Positions 1 to 8,960 of a stretch of 64,000 bases of DNA are shown here, piece after piece. Positions within the stretch are counted from its first letter, which is position 1; every line of letters starts with the position of its first letter. The notes beneath the pieces are model-generated. The model was not told the origin of the DNA and did not search any database. It saw only the letters and a program-made list of their open reading frames with translations. Source of the stretch: Stutzerimonas stutzeri (lineage in GTDB: Bacteria; Pseudomonadota; Gammaproteobacteria; Pseudomonadales; Pseudomonadaceae); the NCBI RefSeq assembly GCF_024448955.1, contig NZ_JAMOIH010000010.1, positions 1-64,000 on the forward strand, read 5' to 3'. The position numbers were made by a program, and so were the translations under genes.

Positions 1-431
1 ACGTCACGCTGATCGAGTTCGACAGCCAGCTGCGTGCCGACGCCGTGCTGCAGAAGAAGCTGCACAGTCTGCCCAACGTCACCGTGATCACCAGTGCACT
101 GACCAGTGAAGTCATTGGCGACGGGCAGAAGGTCACCGGTTTGACCTACAAGGACCGCAATTCCAGCGAGTTCCATAACCTGGAACTGGAAGGCATCTTC
201 GTGCAGATCGGCCTGCTGCCCAACTCCGATTGGCTGAAGGGCACCGTCGAACTGACCTCGCGCGGCGAGATCATCGTCGATGCGCGGGGCGAGACCTCGC
301 TGCCAGGCATCTTCGCGGCGGGCGACGTCACCACAGTGCCGTACAAGCAGATCGTTATTGCAGTCGGCGAAGGAGCCAAGGCATCGCTGAGCGCCTTTGA
401 CCATCTGATCCGCAGCTCCGTCGAAGACTGA
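1..431 (+). CDS. ahpF: Alkyl hydroperoxide reductase subunit F, C-terminal part
   Basis: The reading frame is open from the left edge, so only the last 142 or so residues are present. AhpF is the flavoprotein disulfide reductase that passes NAD(P)H electrons to the peroxiredoxin AhpC. The visible part is the end of the pyridine-nucleotide-disulfide oxidoreductase fold. The stretch [16 protein letters not shown] is the second FAD-binding signature, and a conserved helix [15 protein letters not shown] follows, as in the thioredoxin reductase/AhpF family. The N-terminal thioredoxin-like domain that separates AhpF from plain thioredoxin reductase lies outside the window, so the AhpF call rests on the C-terminal wording alone. 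The gene ends just before a strong terminator, so it is the last gene of its transcript. Confidence 0.85.
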   Translation, partial: VTLIEFDSQLRADAVLQKKLHSLPNVTVITSALTSEVIGDGQKVTGLTYKDRNSSEFHNLELEGIFVQIGLLPNSDWLKGTVELTSRGEIIVDARGETSLPGIFAAGDVTTVPYKQIVIAVGEGAKASLSAFDHLIRSSVED

Positions 432-444
432 GTCTGACGGGCAC

Positions 445-485
445 AAAAAAGGGGGAGCAGATTTCGGTCTGCTCCCCCTTTTCGT
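445..485 (+). terminator. Rho-independent terminator after ahpF
   Basis: A GGGGGAGCAGA / TCTGCTCCCCC stem with a small TTCGG-type loop is followed by a T-rich run. An A run precedes it, so it could also work on the other strand. It lies 14 bases after the ahpF stop codon. Confidence 0.9.
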
Positions 486-503
486 TTTTGTGGTTCGCTA
501 CGC

Positions 504-543
504 TGGCTGAGGGCTGAGGGCTGAGGGCTGAGGGCTGAGGGCT
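504..543. repeat. Tandem heptamer repeat (GGCTGAG)
   Basis: Five to six consecutive copies of the 7-base unit GGCTGAG lie between ahpF and the next gene. The unit resembles the GCTGGAGG/GCTGAAGG units of the intergenic hairpins near 13170, 51860, 59340 and 61620. Confidence 0.85.
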
Positions 544-808
544 GGCGGCGAAGGATAGATAGCGAAGTTCCGGGGTCTATTTCATTACACCGGATCCGCG
601 TCGGTCGGGTGGAAACGAGCGAAAGATGCGGCAACGCAGACCGTGAAAACGTAGCGAGCGAAGGTTAAGCAAGGCAAAACAGGTGAGAAAGCGGACTGGG
701 CTCGCATCCGAGCCTGTTTTAACGCGGCATAACCGAGCGCAGTAGTTTTCAGTCTGAACGGGTCGCTTCGTCGCACATGTACCAGTCGTCCATGGAGCGA
801 ATCCACCT
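544..808. other. Gene-free stretch with a possible structured element
   Basis: No convincing coding frame was found here. A hairpin GGCTCG-CATC-CGAGCC followed by TGTTTT at about 699-720 looks like a small terminator on the plus strand. The sequence before it is purine-rich and has the look of an intergenic repeat or small RNA. I can assign no function. Confidence 0.3.
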
Positions 809-1933
809 ATGAAAAAAGCGGATACGCCGCAAGACGTCCGAGGCGCTGTCGTAACCTTTGCCAATCGATCCAATGAACCTCAACACGAAAGAGTCGTGCA
901 CGAGCAACTCGCCAAACGCCTGGCGGAGTTGCAAGGGTTCGCCTTTCTCGGGGAATACGACCGCAGCGTCAGCTATCCACACCAGCTTTACTTCGTTCCA
1001 TCCGGCACGGTGATCGGCACCGAACAGGCGCGTGAGCTGGGGCTGGAGAGCGAGCAGGATATGTTCGGTGGGGTCGTACCGCATGCGTTCATCGAAACCA
1101 AGGCCATCACGCATCCGCTGGTACGGCCGGATGCCGATTCGCCGCTGGGCTGGTCGCGGAGTTTCACCCGGCGCGTCACGGGCGGCGTTCTGCCCGGTTA
1201 CAGCGTTTTTTCCCTGCACGATGCGCGAGAGGCCGGCCGGCGATTGCTTAACGAAGGCGCGCTGCGCATCAAACCTGTGCGTGCCACTGGTGGGCGAGGG
1301 CAGAAGCGGGTGACGACCGAGCAGGAACTCGACCATGCCCTGGAAAATATCGACGAGACCGAACTCAGCCAGTACGGGCTGGTGCTCGAAACGCACCTGG
1401 ATGACGTGACGACCTTGAGCGTCGGGCAAATTCGCGCAGCGGGGAGGGTACTGAGTTACTACGGTACCCAGCGACTGACTCAGGACAACACGGGCGAAAC
1501 GGTCTATGGCGGCTCGGATCTGTTGGTCGTCGAAGGCGATTTCGATGCCTTACTGAACCTGAATCTGCCCGAAAAGACCCGTCTAGCCATCTCCCAGGCT
1601 CAAATCTACGACGCTGCCGCCTCGGCCTGCTTTCGCAATTTCTATGCTTCTCGGCGCAACTACGATATCGCTCAAGGCATCGATGGCCGAGGGCGCGCCT
1701 CTTCCGGCGTGCTGGAGCAATCCTGGCGCATTGGCGGCGCGAGCAGTGCCGAGGTTGCGGCACTGGAGGCGTTTATCCGGGGCGAGGGCGGTCCGGTGGT
1801 GCGCGCGTCATCGGTTGAAGTCTACGGGGAATCAACCGTGCCCGAAGGCGCAACGGTGCTGTTTCGCGGCGAGGACGCCGAGGTCGGCTTCATAACCAAA
1901 TACGCAGTGGTGGAGGCTCATGGCAACCCATAG
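809..1933 (+). CDS. DUF3182 family protein (ATP-grasp-like)
   Basis: This 374-residue soluble protein resembles the DUF3182 family, whose role is unknown to me. The middle region (about residues 151-168, LRIKPVRATGGRGQKRV) looks like the nucleotide-binding loop of ATP-grasp enzymes: a lysine, then a glycine-rich turn with basic residues. A late acidic segment (LVLETHLDDVTT) could supply metal ligands. There is no signal peptide or membrane segment. The start has only a weak GGAG upstream. Its stop overlaps the start of the following hydrolase gene by 14 bases, so the two are probably translated from one message. The ATP-grasp relation is inferred from motif appearance. Confidence 0.75.
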   Translation: MKKADTPQDVRGAVVTFANRSNEPQHERVVHEQLAKRLAELQGFAFLGEYDRSVSYPHQLYFVPSGTVIGTEQARELGLESEQDMFGGVVPHAFIETKAITHPLVRPDADSPLGWSRSFTRRVTGGVLPGYSVFSLHDAREAGRRLLNEGALRIKPVRATGGRGQKRVTTEQELDHALENIDETELSQYGLVLETHLDDVTTLSVGQIRAAGRVLSYYGTQRLTQDNTGETVYGGSDLLVVEGDFDALLNLNLPEKTRLAISQAQIYDAAASACFRNFYASRRNYDIAQGIDGRGRASSGVLEQSWRIGGASSAEVAALEAFIRGEGGPVVRASSVEVYGESTVPEGATVLFRGEDAEVGFITKYAVVEAHGNP

Positions 1934-2693
1934 TGAAAGCGTGGATATCCTCGTAGATGACGAGCACATTGCCGGCACCTTTCTGTCGCCTCCGACGAAA
2001 TTGCCGGGTGTGCTCTTCGTGCATGGTTGGGGCGGTAGCCAAGAGCGTGACCTGACCCGTGCTCGCGGTATTGCCGGTCTGGGCTGTATCTGTCTGTCGT
2101 TCGATCTGCGGGGCCATGCCCAGACGCTGGCGCAACAGCAGACCGTCACGCGCGAGCAGAACCTGCGTGACCTGCTGGCGGCCTACGATCTCCTGGTACA
2201 GCATCCGAACATTGATCCTTCCGCAATCGCCGTGGTCGGCACCAGTTACGGCGGTTATCTGGCTGCGCTGCTTACTTCCTTGCGTCCGGTCAAATGGCTG
2301 GCGATGCGCGTGCCGGCGTTGTACAGGGATGATGACTGGGCGATACCCAAGCGCCAGTTGAGTCGCGATCTGCTCAATGAGCTGCGTGGTCGGCGGGTCG
2401 TTCCAGAGGAGAATCGGGCGTTAGCGGCCTGTGCCGAGTTTCGTGGCGATGTATTGATCGTCGAGTCCGAGCACGATCATCTGGTCCCGCACAGCACGAT
2501 CATGAGTTACCGGGCGGCATTCCATCAGACCCATTCGCTGACTCACCGCATCATCCTTGGGGCCGATCATGGTCTGACCCATGAGAATTGCCAGCAGGCC
2601 TACACCGATATTCTCGTCAAATGGGCCACCGAGATGGTGGTCGGTGGACGTGTCGGCCAGCAGCACGGCGCAGCCGCCGCGCGGTTGGGCTAA
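1920..2693 (+). CDS. Alpha/beta hydrolase
   Basis: This 257-residue cytoplasmic protein has the alpha/beta-hydrolase fold of the dienelactone hydrolase/acyl-peptidase type. The oxyanion-hole segment HGWGG lies at residues 35-39. The nucleophile elbow GTSYGG places the serine at about 109. VESEHDHLVP offers the acid at about Asp186, and GADHGLTHE offers the histidine at about 217, giving a full Ser-Asp-His triad. The substrate is unknown. The gene starts inside the end of the DUF3182 gene, which suggests a shared role. It converges on the next minus-strand gene, with the two stop codons overlapping. Confidence 0.85.
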   Translation: MATHSESVDILVDDEHIAGTFLSPPTKLPGVLFVHGWGGSQERDLTRARGIAGLGCICLSFDLRGHAQTLAQQQTVTREQNLRDLLAAYDLLVQHPNIDPSAIAVVGTSYGGYLAALLTSLRPVKWLAMRVPALYRDDDWAIPKRQLSRDLLNELRGRRVVPEENRALAACAEFRGDVLIVESEHDHLVPHSTIMSYRAAFHQTHSLTHRIILGADHGLTHENCQQAYTDILVKWATEMVVGGRVGQQHGAAAARLG

Positions 2694-3763
2694 CCCGGCG
2701 GCGTCGGCGGCTCGATGGGGCCGACGAAGCGGCTCCAGCGCCGGTCGAGCACCTGCTGCTTGAGCACTTCAATGACATCGACCAGCAATTCTTCCAGCGC
2801 GAGGTCGGTGTTTTCGTCCTGATACACCCAGGCCTCGAAGCACTCGTCAGCAAGGCTCCGAGCCAAACGCCGGAATTGCGGGCCCTGCAGCCCGTCCACA
2901 GCCCCTTGGAGAAGCCGAGCCGCGATATCGGTGAGTGCATCGTCCAGGGTATCGACGACCCGGTCGCCAAGCGGCAGGCGACGCAGGCGGATGACCTCCG
3001 GATTATTCGCCAGCGCCTGGTGGATCAACCCGTCGACATAGCCTTCGATGGCGCCGCGGTTGTCCCGATAGCCGTTCTCCAGCATGGCGTTCAGGCGTCG
3101 CGATAGATCGTCGAGCAGTCGCTCTTTGCGCGGTCTTACCACCTCCTGCAGCAGCCGACGGGAAAGGTCGTCGCTGGCACCGATCTCCTGCTGCAGGCGG
3201 CTGAACAGCCGAACCATGACGCGATCGGACAGCTCTTCCAGCAGCAGCGAGTAGTAGCGGTGAACCAGCCCATAGACCGGCCACCGGCGCATGTCGATAA
3301 GGCCCAGCCGTTGCAGTCGGATCAGCAGACTGCCGACCCTCAATACGCGAAGCCAGCGGAAACCGCTCAGGGGAATGCAGCCGAGTACGTCGTACCAGTG
3401 AGCGAAAGGGTAGTAATACCAGCGTGCGTAGCGTCGCTCGAACAACGCAACGGTCCAGCCAAGCAGCACGTCGAGAATGAATACCGCGACGAAGCCGAGA
3501 TCGATCAGCTGGAAATTGCGGTGGATCAGCGTGTCGTAGCGCTGATGCAGCTCGGGCAGCCATCCAGCGAGGGCCTGATTGATTGGCTGCACGATGAACA
3601 GGCTGTCGAACAGGATCAGCCCAAGATTGATGCACACCAGCAGGACGATGAACGCTTCCCAGGCTGCGTGCAGCCCGTCGCGCAAGCGTGCGTGCTGGCC
3701 TGCGGCTAACTCAGGCATCGGCGCTGACAGGTGCGCTGGCGGGTTGCCAGAGGATTTCGGCAC
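2690..3763 (-). CDS. Membrane protein with voltage-sensor-like N-terminal region
   Basis: This 357-residue protein has hydrophobic segments at about residues 35-58 and 87-108 and a weaker one at 120-135. These are followed by a segment in which arginines recur every third residue (R136, R139, R142, then R149 and R152), much like the S4 helix of voltage sensors. No pore loop or further membrane pair follows. Instead there is a long, charged, mostly helical cytoplasmic part of about 200 residues. Relatives are sometimes labelled ion transporter, but I see no pore, so its role is open. It is the last gene of a five-gene minus-strand operon, and its start lies 53 bases inside the adenosyltransferase gene. 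A C-terminal PxPPxPPG-like tail ends the protein. Confidence 0.6.
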   Translation of the reverse strand: MPKSSGNPPAHLSAPMPELAAGQHARLRDGLHAAWEAFIVLLVCINLGLILFDSLFIVQPINQALAGWLPELHQRYDTLIHRNFQLIDLGFVAVFILDVLLGWTVALFERRYARWYYYPFAHWYDVLGCIPLSGFRWLRVLRVGSLLIRLQRLGLIDMRRWPVYGLVHRYYSLLLEELSDRVMVRLFSRLQQEIGASDDLSRRLLQEVVRPRKERLLDDLSRRLNAMLENGYRDNRGAIEGYVDGLIHQALANNPEVIRLRRLPLGDRVVDTLDDALTDIAARLLQGAVDGLQGPQFRRLARSLADECFEAWVYQDENTDLALEELLVDVIEVLKQQVLDRRWSRFVGPIEPPTPPG

Positions 3764-4301
3764 AGCCCTGGCGACGTGCGATCAGGCGCGCCACGACGAA
3801 GAACAGATCCGACAGGCGATTGAGGTAAGCCAGCCCGACTGGACGTAGCGGTTCGATGGCATTGAGCTGTTGGCAGCGCCTTTCGCTGGTGCGAGCCATG
3901 CTGCGGCATAGATGCGCGAGCGCGATCAGCCGGGTGCCGCCAGGCATGATGAAATCTTCCAGCGGTCCGAGCTCCGCATTCCAGCGGTCGATCGCCGCCT
4001 CCAGGCGCGCTACCTCGGTAGGGGTCAGCGCTTGATAGTCCGGCATCGCCAGTTCGCCGCCCAGATCGAACAGGCGGTGCTGGCAAGGGCTCAGCACCTC
4101 GATAAGTTCAGCCAGATCCGGCCAGCGCGCCTGTGCTTCGGCCAGTTCGGCAAGCAACAGGCCAAGTTGACTGTTGAGCGTATCGATTTCCCCCATGGCT
4201 TCGACCCGTGGGTGATCCTTGGGGACGCGGCGGCCATCGGCCAGGCCGGTTTCTCCGGCATCGCCGGTGCGGGTATAGATCTTTGACAGTCGATTGCCCA
4301 T
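3711..4301 (-). CDS. Cob(I)yrinic acid a,c-diamide / cobalamin adenosyltransferase, PduO type
   Basis: This 196-residue protein catalyses ATP-dependent adenosylation of cob(I)alamin to give coenzyme B12, by family membership. The N-terminal TRTGDAGETGLADGRR is the ATP-binding signature of the PduO/MMAB type. The region CRSMARTSERRC carries the conserved arginines of the subunit-interface active site, and the YLNRLSDLFFVVAR helix is typical near the C-terminus. The start codon follows an AGGA ribosome site at good spacing. No cobalamin synthesis gene is nearby; it sits between a sensor kinase and a membrane protein. Confidence 0.9.
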   Translation of the reverse strand: MGNRLSKIYTRTGDAGETGLADGRRVPKDHPRVEAMGEIDTLNSQLGLLLAELAEAQARWPDLAELIEVLSPCQHRLFDLGGELAMPDYQALTPTEVARLEAAIDRWNAELGPLEDFIMPGGTRLIALAHLCRSMARTSERRCQQLNAIEPLRPVGLAYLNRLSDLFFVVARLIARRQGCAEILWQPASAPVSADA

Positions 4302-4322
4302 CTCTAGGTTCCTGGTGGTGCT

Positions 4323-6335
4323 TCAGTTGGCGTCGGACGCGGATAGTAGCGGCAGGCGCAGGGTGAAGGTCGTTCCCTGGTCCGGCTTGCTTTGCACTTC
4401 CATCTGGCCCTTGTGATTGTTGGTGATGATGAAATACGAAACGGAAAGACCCAACCCGGTTCCCTGGCCCACCTCTTTGGTGGTGAAAAAGGGTTCGAAG
4501 ATTCGCTTGCGGATGTGTTCGGGGATGCCACCGCCGTTGTCTTCCACATGAATTTCAGCCCATGGCGGGTTCAGGCGCGTCCGCAACGTGATCTGCCCAC
4601 GGCCTCGCTCCGGTTTCTGGTGGATGGCCTGGGCCGCGTTTTTCAGAAGATTCAGCAGCACCTGTTCCAGCTCGTTGCCGATGCAGGGGACTCGGTCCAC
4701 TTGCGGATCGAAGTCGCGGATAATTTCCAGCGAGCGAAAGTCGAAGCCCTCCATCAGCGCGAAATCGTTACCAGCGATCTCCAGCGCCTGATCGATCAGT
4801 ACGGGCAGTTGGCATTCGGCCAGTTGCCGGTTGCTCATGCGGCTGAAGCTCAGCATGTGGCTGACGATCTTGGCCGCGCGCGAGCCGGCCTGCTGGATGC
4901 CGTCGAGCAGCTGCGGGATTTCTCGCCGTTGCAGGTATTGATTCACCGCTTCCAGTCGAACGCCGGTGTCGTCGGCCGCTTCGCGGTTTCGCTCCAGGTC
5001 CGGTGACAGACGTCGACGGATGTTCTGTGCGTTATGCAGGATCGCCCCGAGGGGGTTGTTGATCTCATGTGCCATGCCTGCGGCGAGACCGCCCACCGAA
5101 AGCATCTTTTCCGATTGCACCATGATCTCTTCCATGTTGATGCGTTCGGTGATGTCGTCGATGCGAATGACTACGCCACCGCCGCCCATCAAGGGGTAGA
5201 GCGTCAGCGCGTAATGTCGGGGCTCGTCGTCGAAGGCCCAGGTGACGCGCTCGATCTTTTCCACCTGATGCCGTTCGGATGCTCGGCGAATCTCGGTCAG
5301 GAAGGGCCTTAGCGGTTCGAAGGCGATGAACACGGGCTGGTTCAGCGCATCGTCGATTGAGGTACCCGAGAGCTCGCTGGCCTGCTGGTTCCATTGGGTC
5401 ACGTAGAGCTGCTCGTCCAGGGCGATGAGCACCGATGGCATCGAGTCGATGATGCTGTTCAGGTAGCTCTGGAATCCGGTGAGCTTCTTCTCGATCTTGC
5501 TGCGAACCTGTACCTCCAGTTCCAGCTTGCGGTTGGTGTGCCGGGTTTCCTCTGCCAGCCCCTGGGCATGGTCGAAGGCGTCCTGGGCATCGTCGCGGGC
5601 GCGCTTGAGCTGTTGTTCGCGTGCCTCCATGCGCGACAGCATGGTGTTGAAGGCATCGGCCAGATGTCCGATTTCGTCGCGGTTCCTCGGTGTTGCGCGA
5701 AGCGAATAGTTTTCTTCGCGCGTGACCTGGCGGGACAGGGCCTCGAGGTCATGGATCGGGCGGGTGATCATCTGCCGGATCTGCCGGGCGACCAGTATCC
5801 AAAGCAGCAGGCTGGTCAGAAGAATGGCGACGCTGGCGGTCAGGGTTCCGGTGTAGAAGGCCCCGGGCAATTCGCTACTGGCCACGATCAGCAGGTGGCC
5901 CGGAGGCCCTTCGGCTTGCGGTAGTTCCACCAGTAAATTGGCGCGCATCTCAGTCTTTTGCCATGCGGGTAGCTCGCTTACCTGCTGCGGCAGGCCCAGC
6001 GAATCGCCGTGATACAGCTGTGCCAGGCTCTGGCCTTCGCTGTCGTAGATCGCCGCTGCGCGCAGCGGGGCATAATCGTTCAGCTTCTGCAGGAGCCCGT
6101 CGGCTGCCGCTTCGGATGCCAGGGCGCGGTTACTCAACTCGGGCGTAGCGAACAGCGCCCCAAGGGTATGCATGGCCTGCGGCGCGACGCTCTGGCGGGA
6201 GATCCAGTAGGCCGCGCTGATGAAGACGAGATTCGATACCAGCAGCACTGCGGCAAGCAGTACGAGCAGGGCGATCAGCAGCTTGCGGCCGACCGGGAGA
6301 TTTTCAAGGCGCTGGCGCAGGGTCATGGCAGGCAC
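4323..6335 (-). CDS. Membrane sensor histidine kinase with HAMP and PAS domains
   Basis: This 670-residue kinase has a first membrane helix at about residues 18-42, a periplasmic sensor of about 120 residues, a second helix at about 165-185, then a HAMP domain (185-238) and a coiled coil. A PAS domain (about 290-400) follows. The phosphoacceptor is His423 in AHEINNPLG. The ATP-binding domain has the N box (NLLKNAAQA, 562-570), G1 (DNGGGIP, 599-605), F box (FEPFFTT) and G2 (GTGLGLS, 625-631). All catalytic boxes are intact. It lies two genes after a response regulator in the same operon, which may be its partner. From memory, the matching P. aeruginosa locus (near PA4398) affects swarming and biofilm formation. 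Confidence 0.92.
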   Translation of the reverse strand: MPAMTLRQRLENLPVGRKLLIALLVLLAAVLLVSNLVFISAAYWISRQSVAPQAMHTLGALFATPELSNRALASEAAADGLLQKLNDYAPLRAAAIYDSEGQSLAQLYHGDSLGLPQQVSELPAWQKTEMRANLLVELPQAEGPPGHLLIVASSELPGAFYTGTLTASVAILLTSLLLWILVARQIRQMITRPIHDLEALSRQVTREENYSLRATPRNRDEIGHLADAFNTMLSRMEAREQQLKRARDDAQDAFDHAQGLAEETRHTNRKLELEVQVRSKIEKKLTGFQSYLNSIIDSMPSVLIALDEQLYVTQWNQQASELSGTSIDDALNQPVFIAFEPLRPFLTEIRRASERHQVEKIERVTWAFDDEPRHYALTLYPLMGGGGVVIRIDDITERINMEEIMVQSEKMLSVGGLAAGMAHEINNPLGAILHNAQNIRRRLSPDLERNREAADDTGVRLEAVNQYLQRREIPQLLDGIQQAGSRAAKIVSHMLSFSRMSNRQLAECQLPVLIDQALEIAGNDFALMEGFDFRSLEIIRDFDPQVDRVPCIGNELEQVLLNLLKNAAQAIHQKPERGRGQITLRTRLNPPWAEIHVEDNGGGIPEHIRKRIFEPFFTTKEVGQGTGLGLSVSYFIITNNHKGQMEVQSKPDQGTTFTLRLPLLSASDAN

Positions 6336-6368
6336 TGGCTAAGGGTGTTTCAGCAGGGTAGCGGTGCC

Positions 6369-7286
6369 TCAGTCCGCGGGCAATCTGCGAGCGTGCAGGA
6401 ATGCCTGGAGCTGTTGCTGCAGGCTGAACAGCGCCGGCACGTGCAGATCGTGCTGCTCGGCGGTCCGGCACGCCTGACCGAGCAGGAAGCTGACTTCGGT
6501 CCGGCGTCCGTTTCGTACATCTTGGTGCATCGACGAATAGTTGTTGGCCGTTGCCTCGATGATCGAGAGCACTTCGTCTTCCAGTCCACGAGCCGCATCA
6601 CGCTGATTGGTGGCCTTGAGCACTTCCGCAAGTTCGTTGCAGAGTCGGTGGAGCTGCTCGGGGAACGCGCGCAAGTCGCCGTTGCGGCAATCATTCAGGA
6701 CGGTCAGGGGATTGATGGCGCAGTTGATCGCCAACTTGCGCCAGAGTTTGCCCATGATGTCTTCCGTCCAGCCGTGCGGAATGCCGGCGGTGACCAGATC
6801 GGCGAGCCAGGATGGCTGGTTGCGATGGCCGGGTTCGCCCAGCCAGTTCTGCCCCTGACCGGCATGGACGATTCGGAAGTCAGCCTGACGATAGGCGCCC
6901 TCGGTACTTGAAACGAATATGCAGCGGCTGCCGGGCCAACGTGCCGCAATGGCCTGCTGACTGCCCAGGCCGTTCTGCAACAGAAGAATGTGCGATCCCT
7001 TGACCAGACGCGGTGCCACCTCGGCGATTGCGTCTTGCGCATCGTATGCCTTGCAGGCAACCAGTAGCCGGTTTATCGGTGTAGCTGCATCGGGTAACTC
7101 TACGGGTACCGGATAGACAGCGGTGACGCCGGCCTCGGTCAGGCTCAGGCCACCCGCGGCTCGGTAATCAGCGAGGCGTTGCGGGTTGCGCAGGATGATT
7201 TGCACCGGTACGCCGGCACGGAAAAGGCGCGTTGCCCAGAGCCCGCCGAGGCTACCAGCGCCCAGAACATGCCAGGTGTCGTTCAT
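6369..7286 (-). CDS. panE: 2-dehydropantoate 2-reductase (ketopantoate reductase) family
   Basis: This 305-residue NADPH-dependent reductase carries the Rossmann motif GAGSLGG at residues 9-15. The helical C-terminal domain has the expected KLWRKLAINCAINPLT segment, with the conserved lysine and asparagine, and an SSMHQDVRNGRRTE segment near the substrate pocket. The family makes pantoate for coenzyme A, though many paralogues have other 2-oxo acid substrates. It starts on the last base of the response regulator gene and is followed 33 bases later by the kinase gene. Finding a metabolic enzyme between the two signalling genes is unusual but, as I recall, conserved in pseudomonads. Confidence 0.85.
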   Translation of the reverse strand: MNDTWHVLGAGSLGGLWATRLFRAGVPVQIILRNPQRLADYRAAGGLSLTEAGVTAVYPVPVELPDAATPINRLLVACKAYDAQDAIAEVAPRLVKGSHILLLQNGLGSQQAIAARWPGSRCIFVSSTEGAYRQADFRIVHAGQGQNWLGEPGHRNQPSWLADLVTAGIPHGWTEDIMGKLWRKLAINCAINPLTVLNDCRNGDLRAFPEQLHRLCNELAEVLKATNQRDAARGLEDEVLSIIEATANNYSSMHQDVRNGRRTEVSFLLGQACRTAEQHDLHVPALFSLQQQLQAFLHARRLPAD

Positions 7287-8251
7287 CAGGCTGGCTGCCG
7301 GTAACGCAGGGGCACGATACGTCCTGTGGTGTACGCGTCGGGCAGCAGAGCGGCGGCGCTTTCGATCAGCGTCTGGGGCTCGACCGGCAGGGCACTCGCA
7401 TCGAGGCTGACCAGACCGATGCCGGCCTTGATCGAAATGAACCCTTCGCTGGTCTTGAACGCTTTGAGGTTGAGCCCTTCGTGCAAACGTTTGAAGCTGC
7501 TCGGCGAGCAGCCGCGTAAGTCGTCGACCAGGGCGAGCAGGCCGAAGTGGTGATCATCCAGGCGGGTCAGCGTGTCCAGCGGCCGTACAAGTTGCCCCAG
7601 TCGCCGTGCCACACCTCTGAGCAGCTCGTGATGAAGAAGCTCGCCGTAGCGCTCTCGCTGACCGAGGAGTTCCGGCAGACCGATCACCAGGTAGCACAAC
7701 GCGCCGCCACGGCTCTCGATATGGCTCAGGCTGTCGCCGAGCCGTTGGCGAAGATGACGCAAGTTGCCCAGTCCGGTAATCGGGTCGATCAGGTTGCGAT
7801 TTTCCAGGCTGGCGATGTTCTCCGTCAGCAGACGGTTTTCCCGCATCAGCCGCTGTAACGAGCCACAAAGCCGGTCGGCGGCATATACCCGAGGTACCAA
7901 CTGCTCGTTCATCACCGACTTGCCGATGAAATCATCCACGCCATGATCGAATGCCTTGCTCAGCACGTCCTGGCCGTCCCGCCCGGTCAGTAGAATGATA
8001 TAGGTGTAGTGATGGGACATTTCGTCCTGCTGACGCACCTGGGTGGTCAGTTCCAACCCGTCCATTTCGGGCATCAGCCAATCGGCGAGCAGAACATTCG
8101 CCGGGCGTTGCTCAATGAGTTCCAGTGCAGCACTGGCGCTATTGGCGAAGCGAATGTCCTCGTACCCGGCCTTGGACAGGGCGCGGCCGATCATCACGCT
8201 TGAAAACTTGGCGTCGTCGACCACCAGGATGCTGAGTTGGGGGTTGGGCAT
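7286..8251 (-). CDS. Response regulator with degenerate GGDEF domain
   Basis: This 321-residue protein has an N-terminal receiver domain with acidic residues DD12-13, the phosphoacceptor Asp57 in LADWLMPEMDG, Thr89 and Lys111. The second half aligns with a GGDEF domain: it opens with the DPITGLGNLRHL segment, as diguanylate cyclases do. The catalytic loop, however, reads DDHHF (about 232-236) where GGDEF is expected. Diguanylate cyclase activity is therefore unlikely, and the domain may bind a nucleotide or a partner instead. It is the first gene of the operon with panE, the sensor kinase, the adenosyltransferase and the membrane protein, and it is divergent from yajQ. Confidence 0.85.
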   Translation of the reverse strand: MPNPQLSILVVDDAKFSSVMIGRALSKAGYEDIRFANSASAALELIEQRPANVLLADWLMPEMDGLELTTQVRQQDEMSHHYTYIILLTGRDGQDVLSKAFDHGVDDFIGKSVMNEQLVPRVYAADRLCGSLQRLMRENRLLTENIASLENRNLIDPITGLGNLRHLRQRLGDSLSHIESRGGALCYLVIGLPELLGQRERYGELLHHELLRGVARRLGQLVRPLDTLTRLDDHHFGLLALVDDLRGCSPSSFKRLHEGLNLKAFKTSEGFISIKAGIGLVSLDASALPVEPQTLIESAAALLPDAYTTGRIVPLRYRQPA

Positions 8252-8396
8252 TCATGCGCTCGGTTAAGAAGGGTTGCCGTAACAGGCCGGTGGCCGGGCG
8301 TTATTGGCCTGAACCGTTATAATGATCGCGCATTTGAATCGTCAAGCTAAGCGCGCTGGGTCACACCGCAGCGCCCTTTTTATAGGAGGAAAGGCC

Positions 8397-8876
8397 ATGC
8401 CTTCGTTCGACGTGGTGTCCGAACTGGACAAACACGAAGTTACTAACGCCGTCGACAATGCGCTCAAGGAACTGGACCGGCGTTACGATCTGCGCGGTAA
8501 AGGTACCTTCGAGTTCAAGGAGCTGACGGTCCATCTGACCGCCGATGCTGACTTCCAATTGGAGCAGATGCTGGAGATCCTCAAGCTGAGCCTGGTCAAG
8601 CGCAAGATCGATATTCAGTGCCTGGAGTTCAAGGATCCGTACCCATCCGGCAAGTCGGTCAAGCAGGACGTGGTGCTGCGCGAAGGCATCGACAAGGAGC
8701 TGGCGAAGAAAATCGTCGCCCATATCAAAGATGCCAAGCTCAAGGTGCAGGCGGCCATTCAGGGCGAGCAGGTTCGGGTGACCGGCAAGAAACGCGATGA
8801 TCTGCAGGAGGCCATCGCCCTGCTGCGGGCCAAGGATTTTGGCATGCCATTGCAGTTCAACAACTTCCGCGACTGA
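8397..8876 (+). CDS. YajQ family cyclic-di-GMP/nucleotide-binding protein
   Basis: This is a 159-residue cytoplasmic protein of the YajQ (DUF520) family, which binds nucleotides and in some bacteria senses cyclic di-GMP. The start is the ATG at 8397, seven bases after an AGGAGGA ribosome site; an in-frame ATG at 8322 lacks one. The N-terminus [15 protein letters not shown] and the [15 protein letters not shown] end are family hallmarks, and the length matches the family. It is divergent from the response regulator operon and is followed by mscS. Confidence 0.93.
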   Translation: MPSFDVVSELDKHEVTNAVDNALKELDRRYDLRGKGTFEFKELTVHLTADADFQLEQMLEILKLSLVKRKIDIQCLEFKDPYPSGKSVKQDVVLREGIDKELAKKIVAHIKDAKLKVQAAIQGEQVRVTGKKRDDLQEAIALLRAKDFGMPLQFNNFRD

Positions 8877-8960
8877 TGCCCCGGGCATCGTTGATGCCTT
8901 CCGCTTTAGCCGAGCGGCCGTCTGACGGCACGCTCGGTTTCCCTGAGGAGTTTTCCACTG

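Noticed and set aside
504..543. Possible CRISPR array
   Set aside because: The units are 7 bases long with no spacers, and no cas gene is present.
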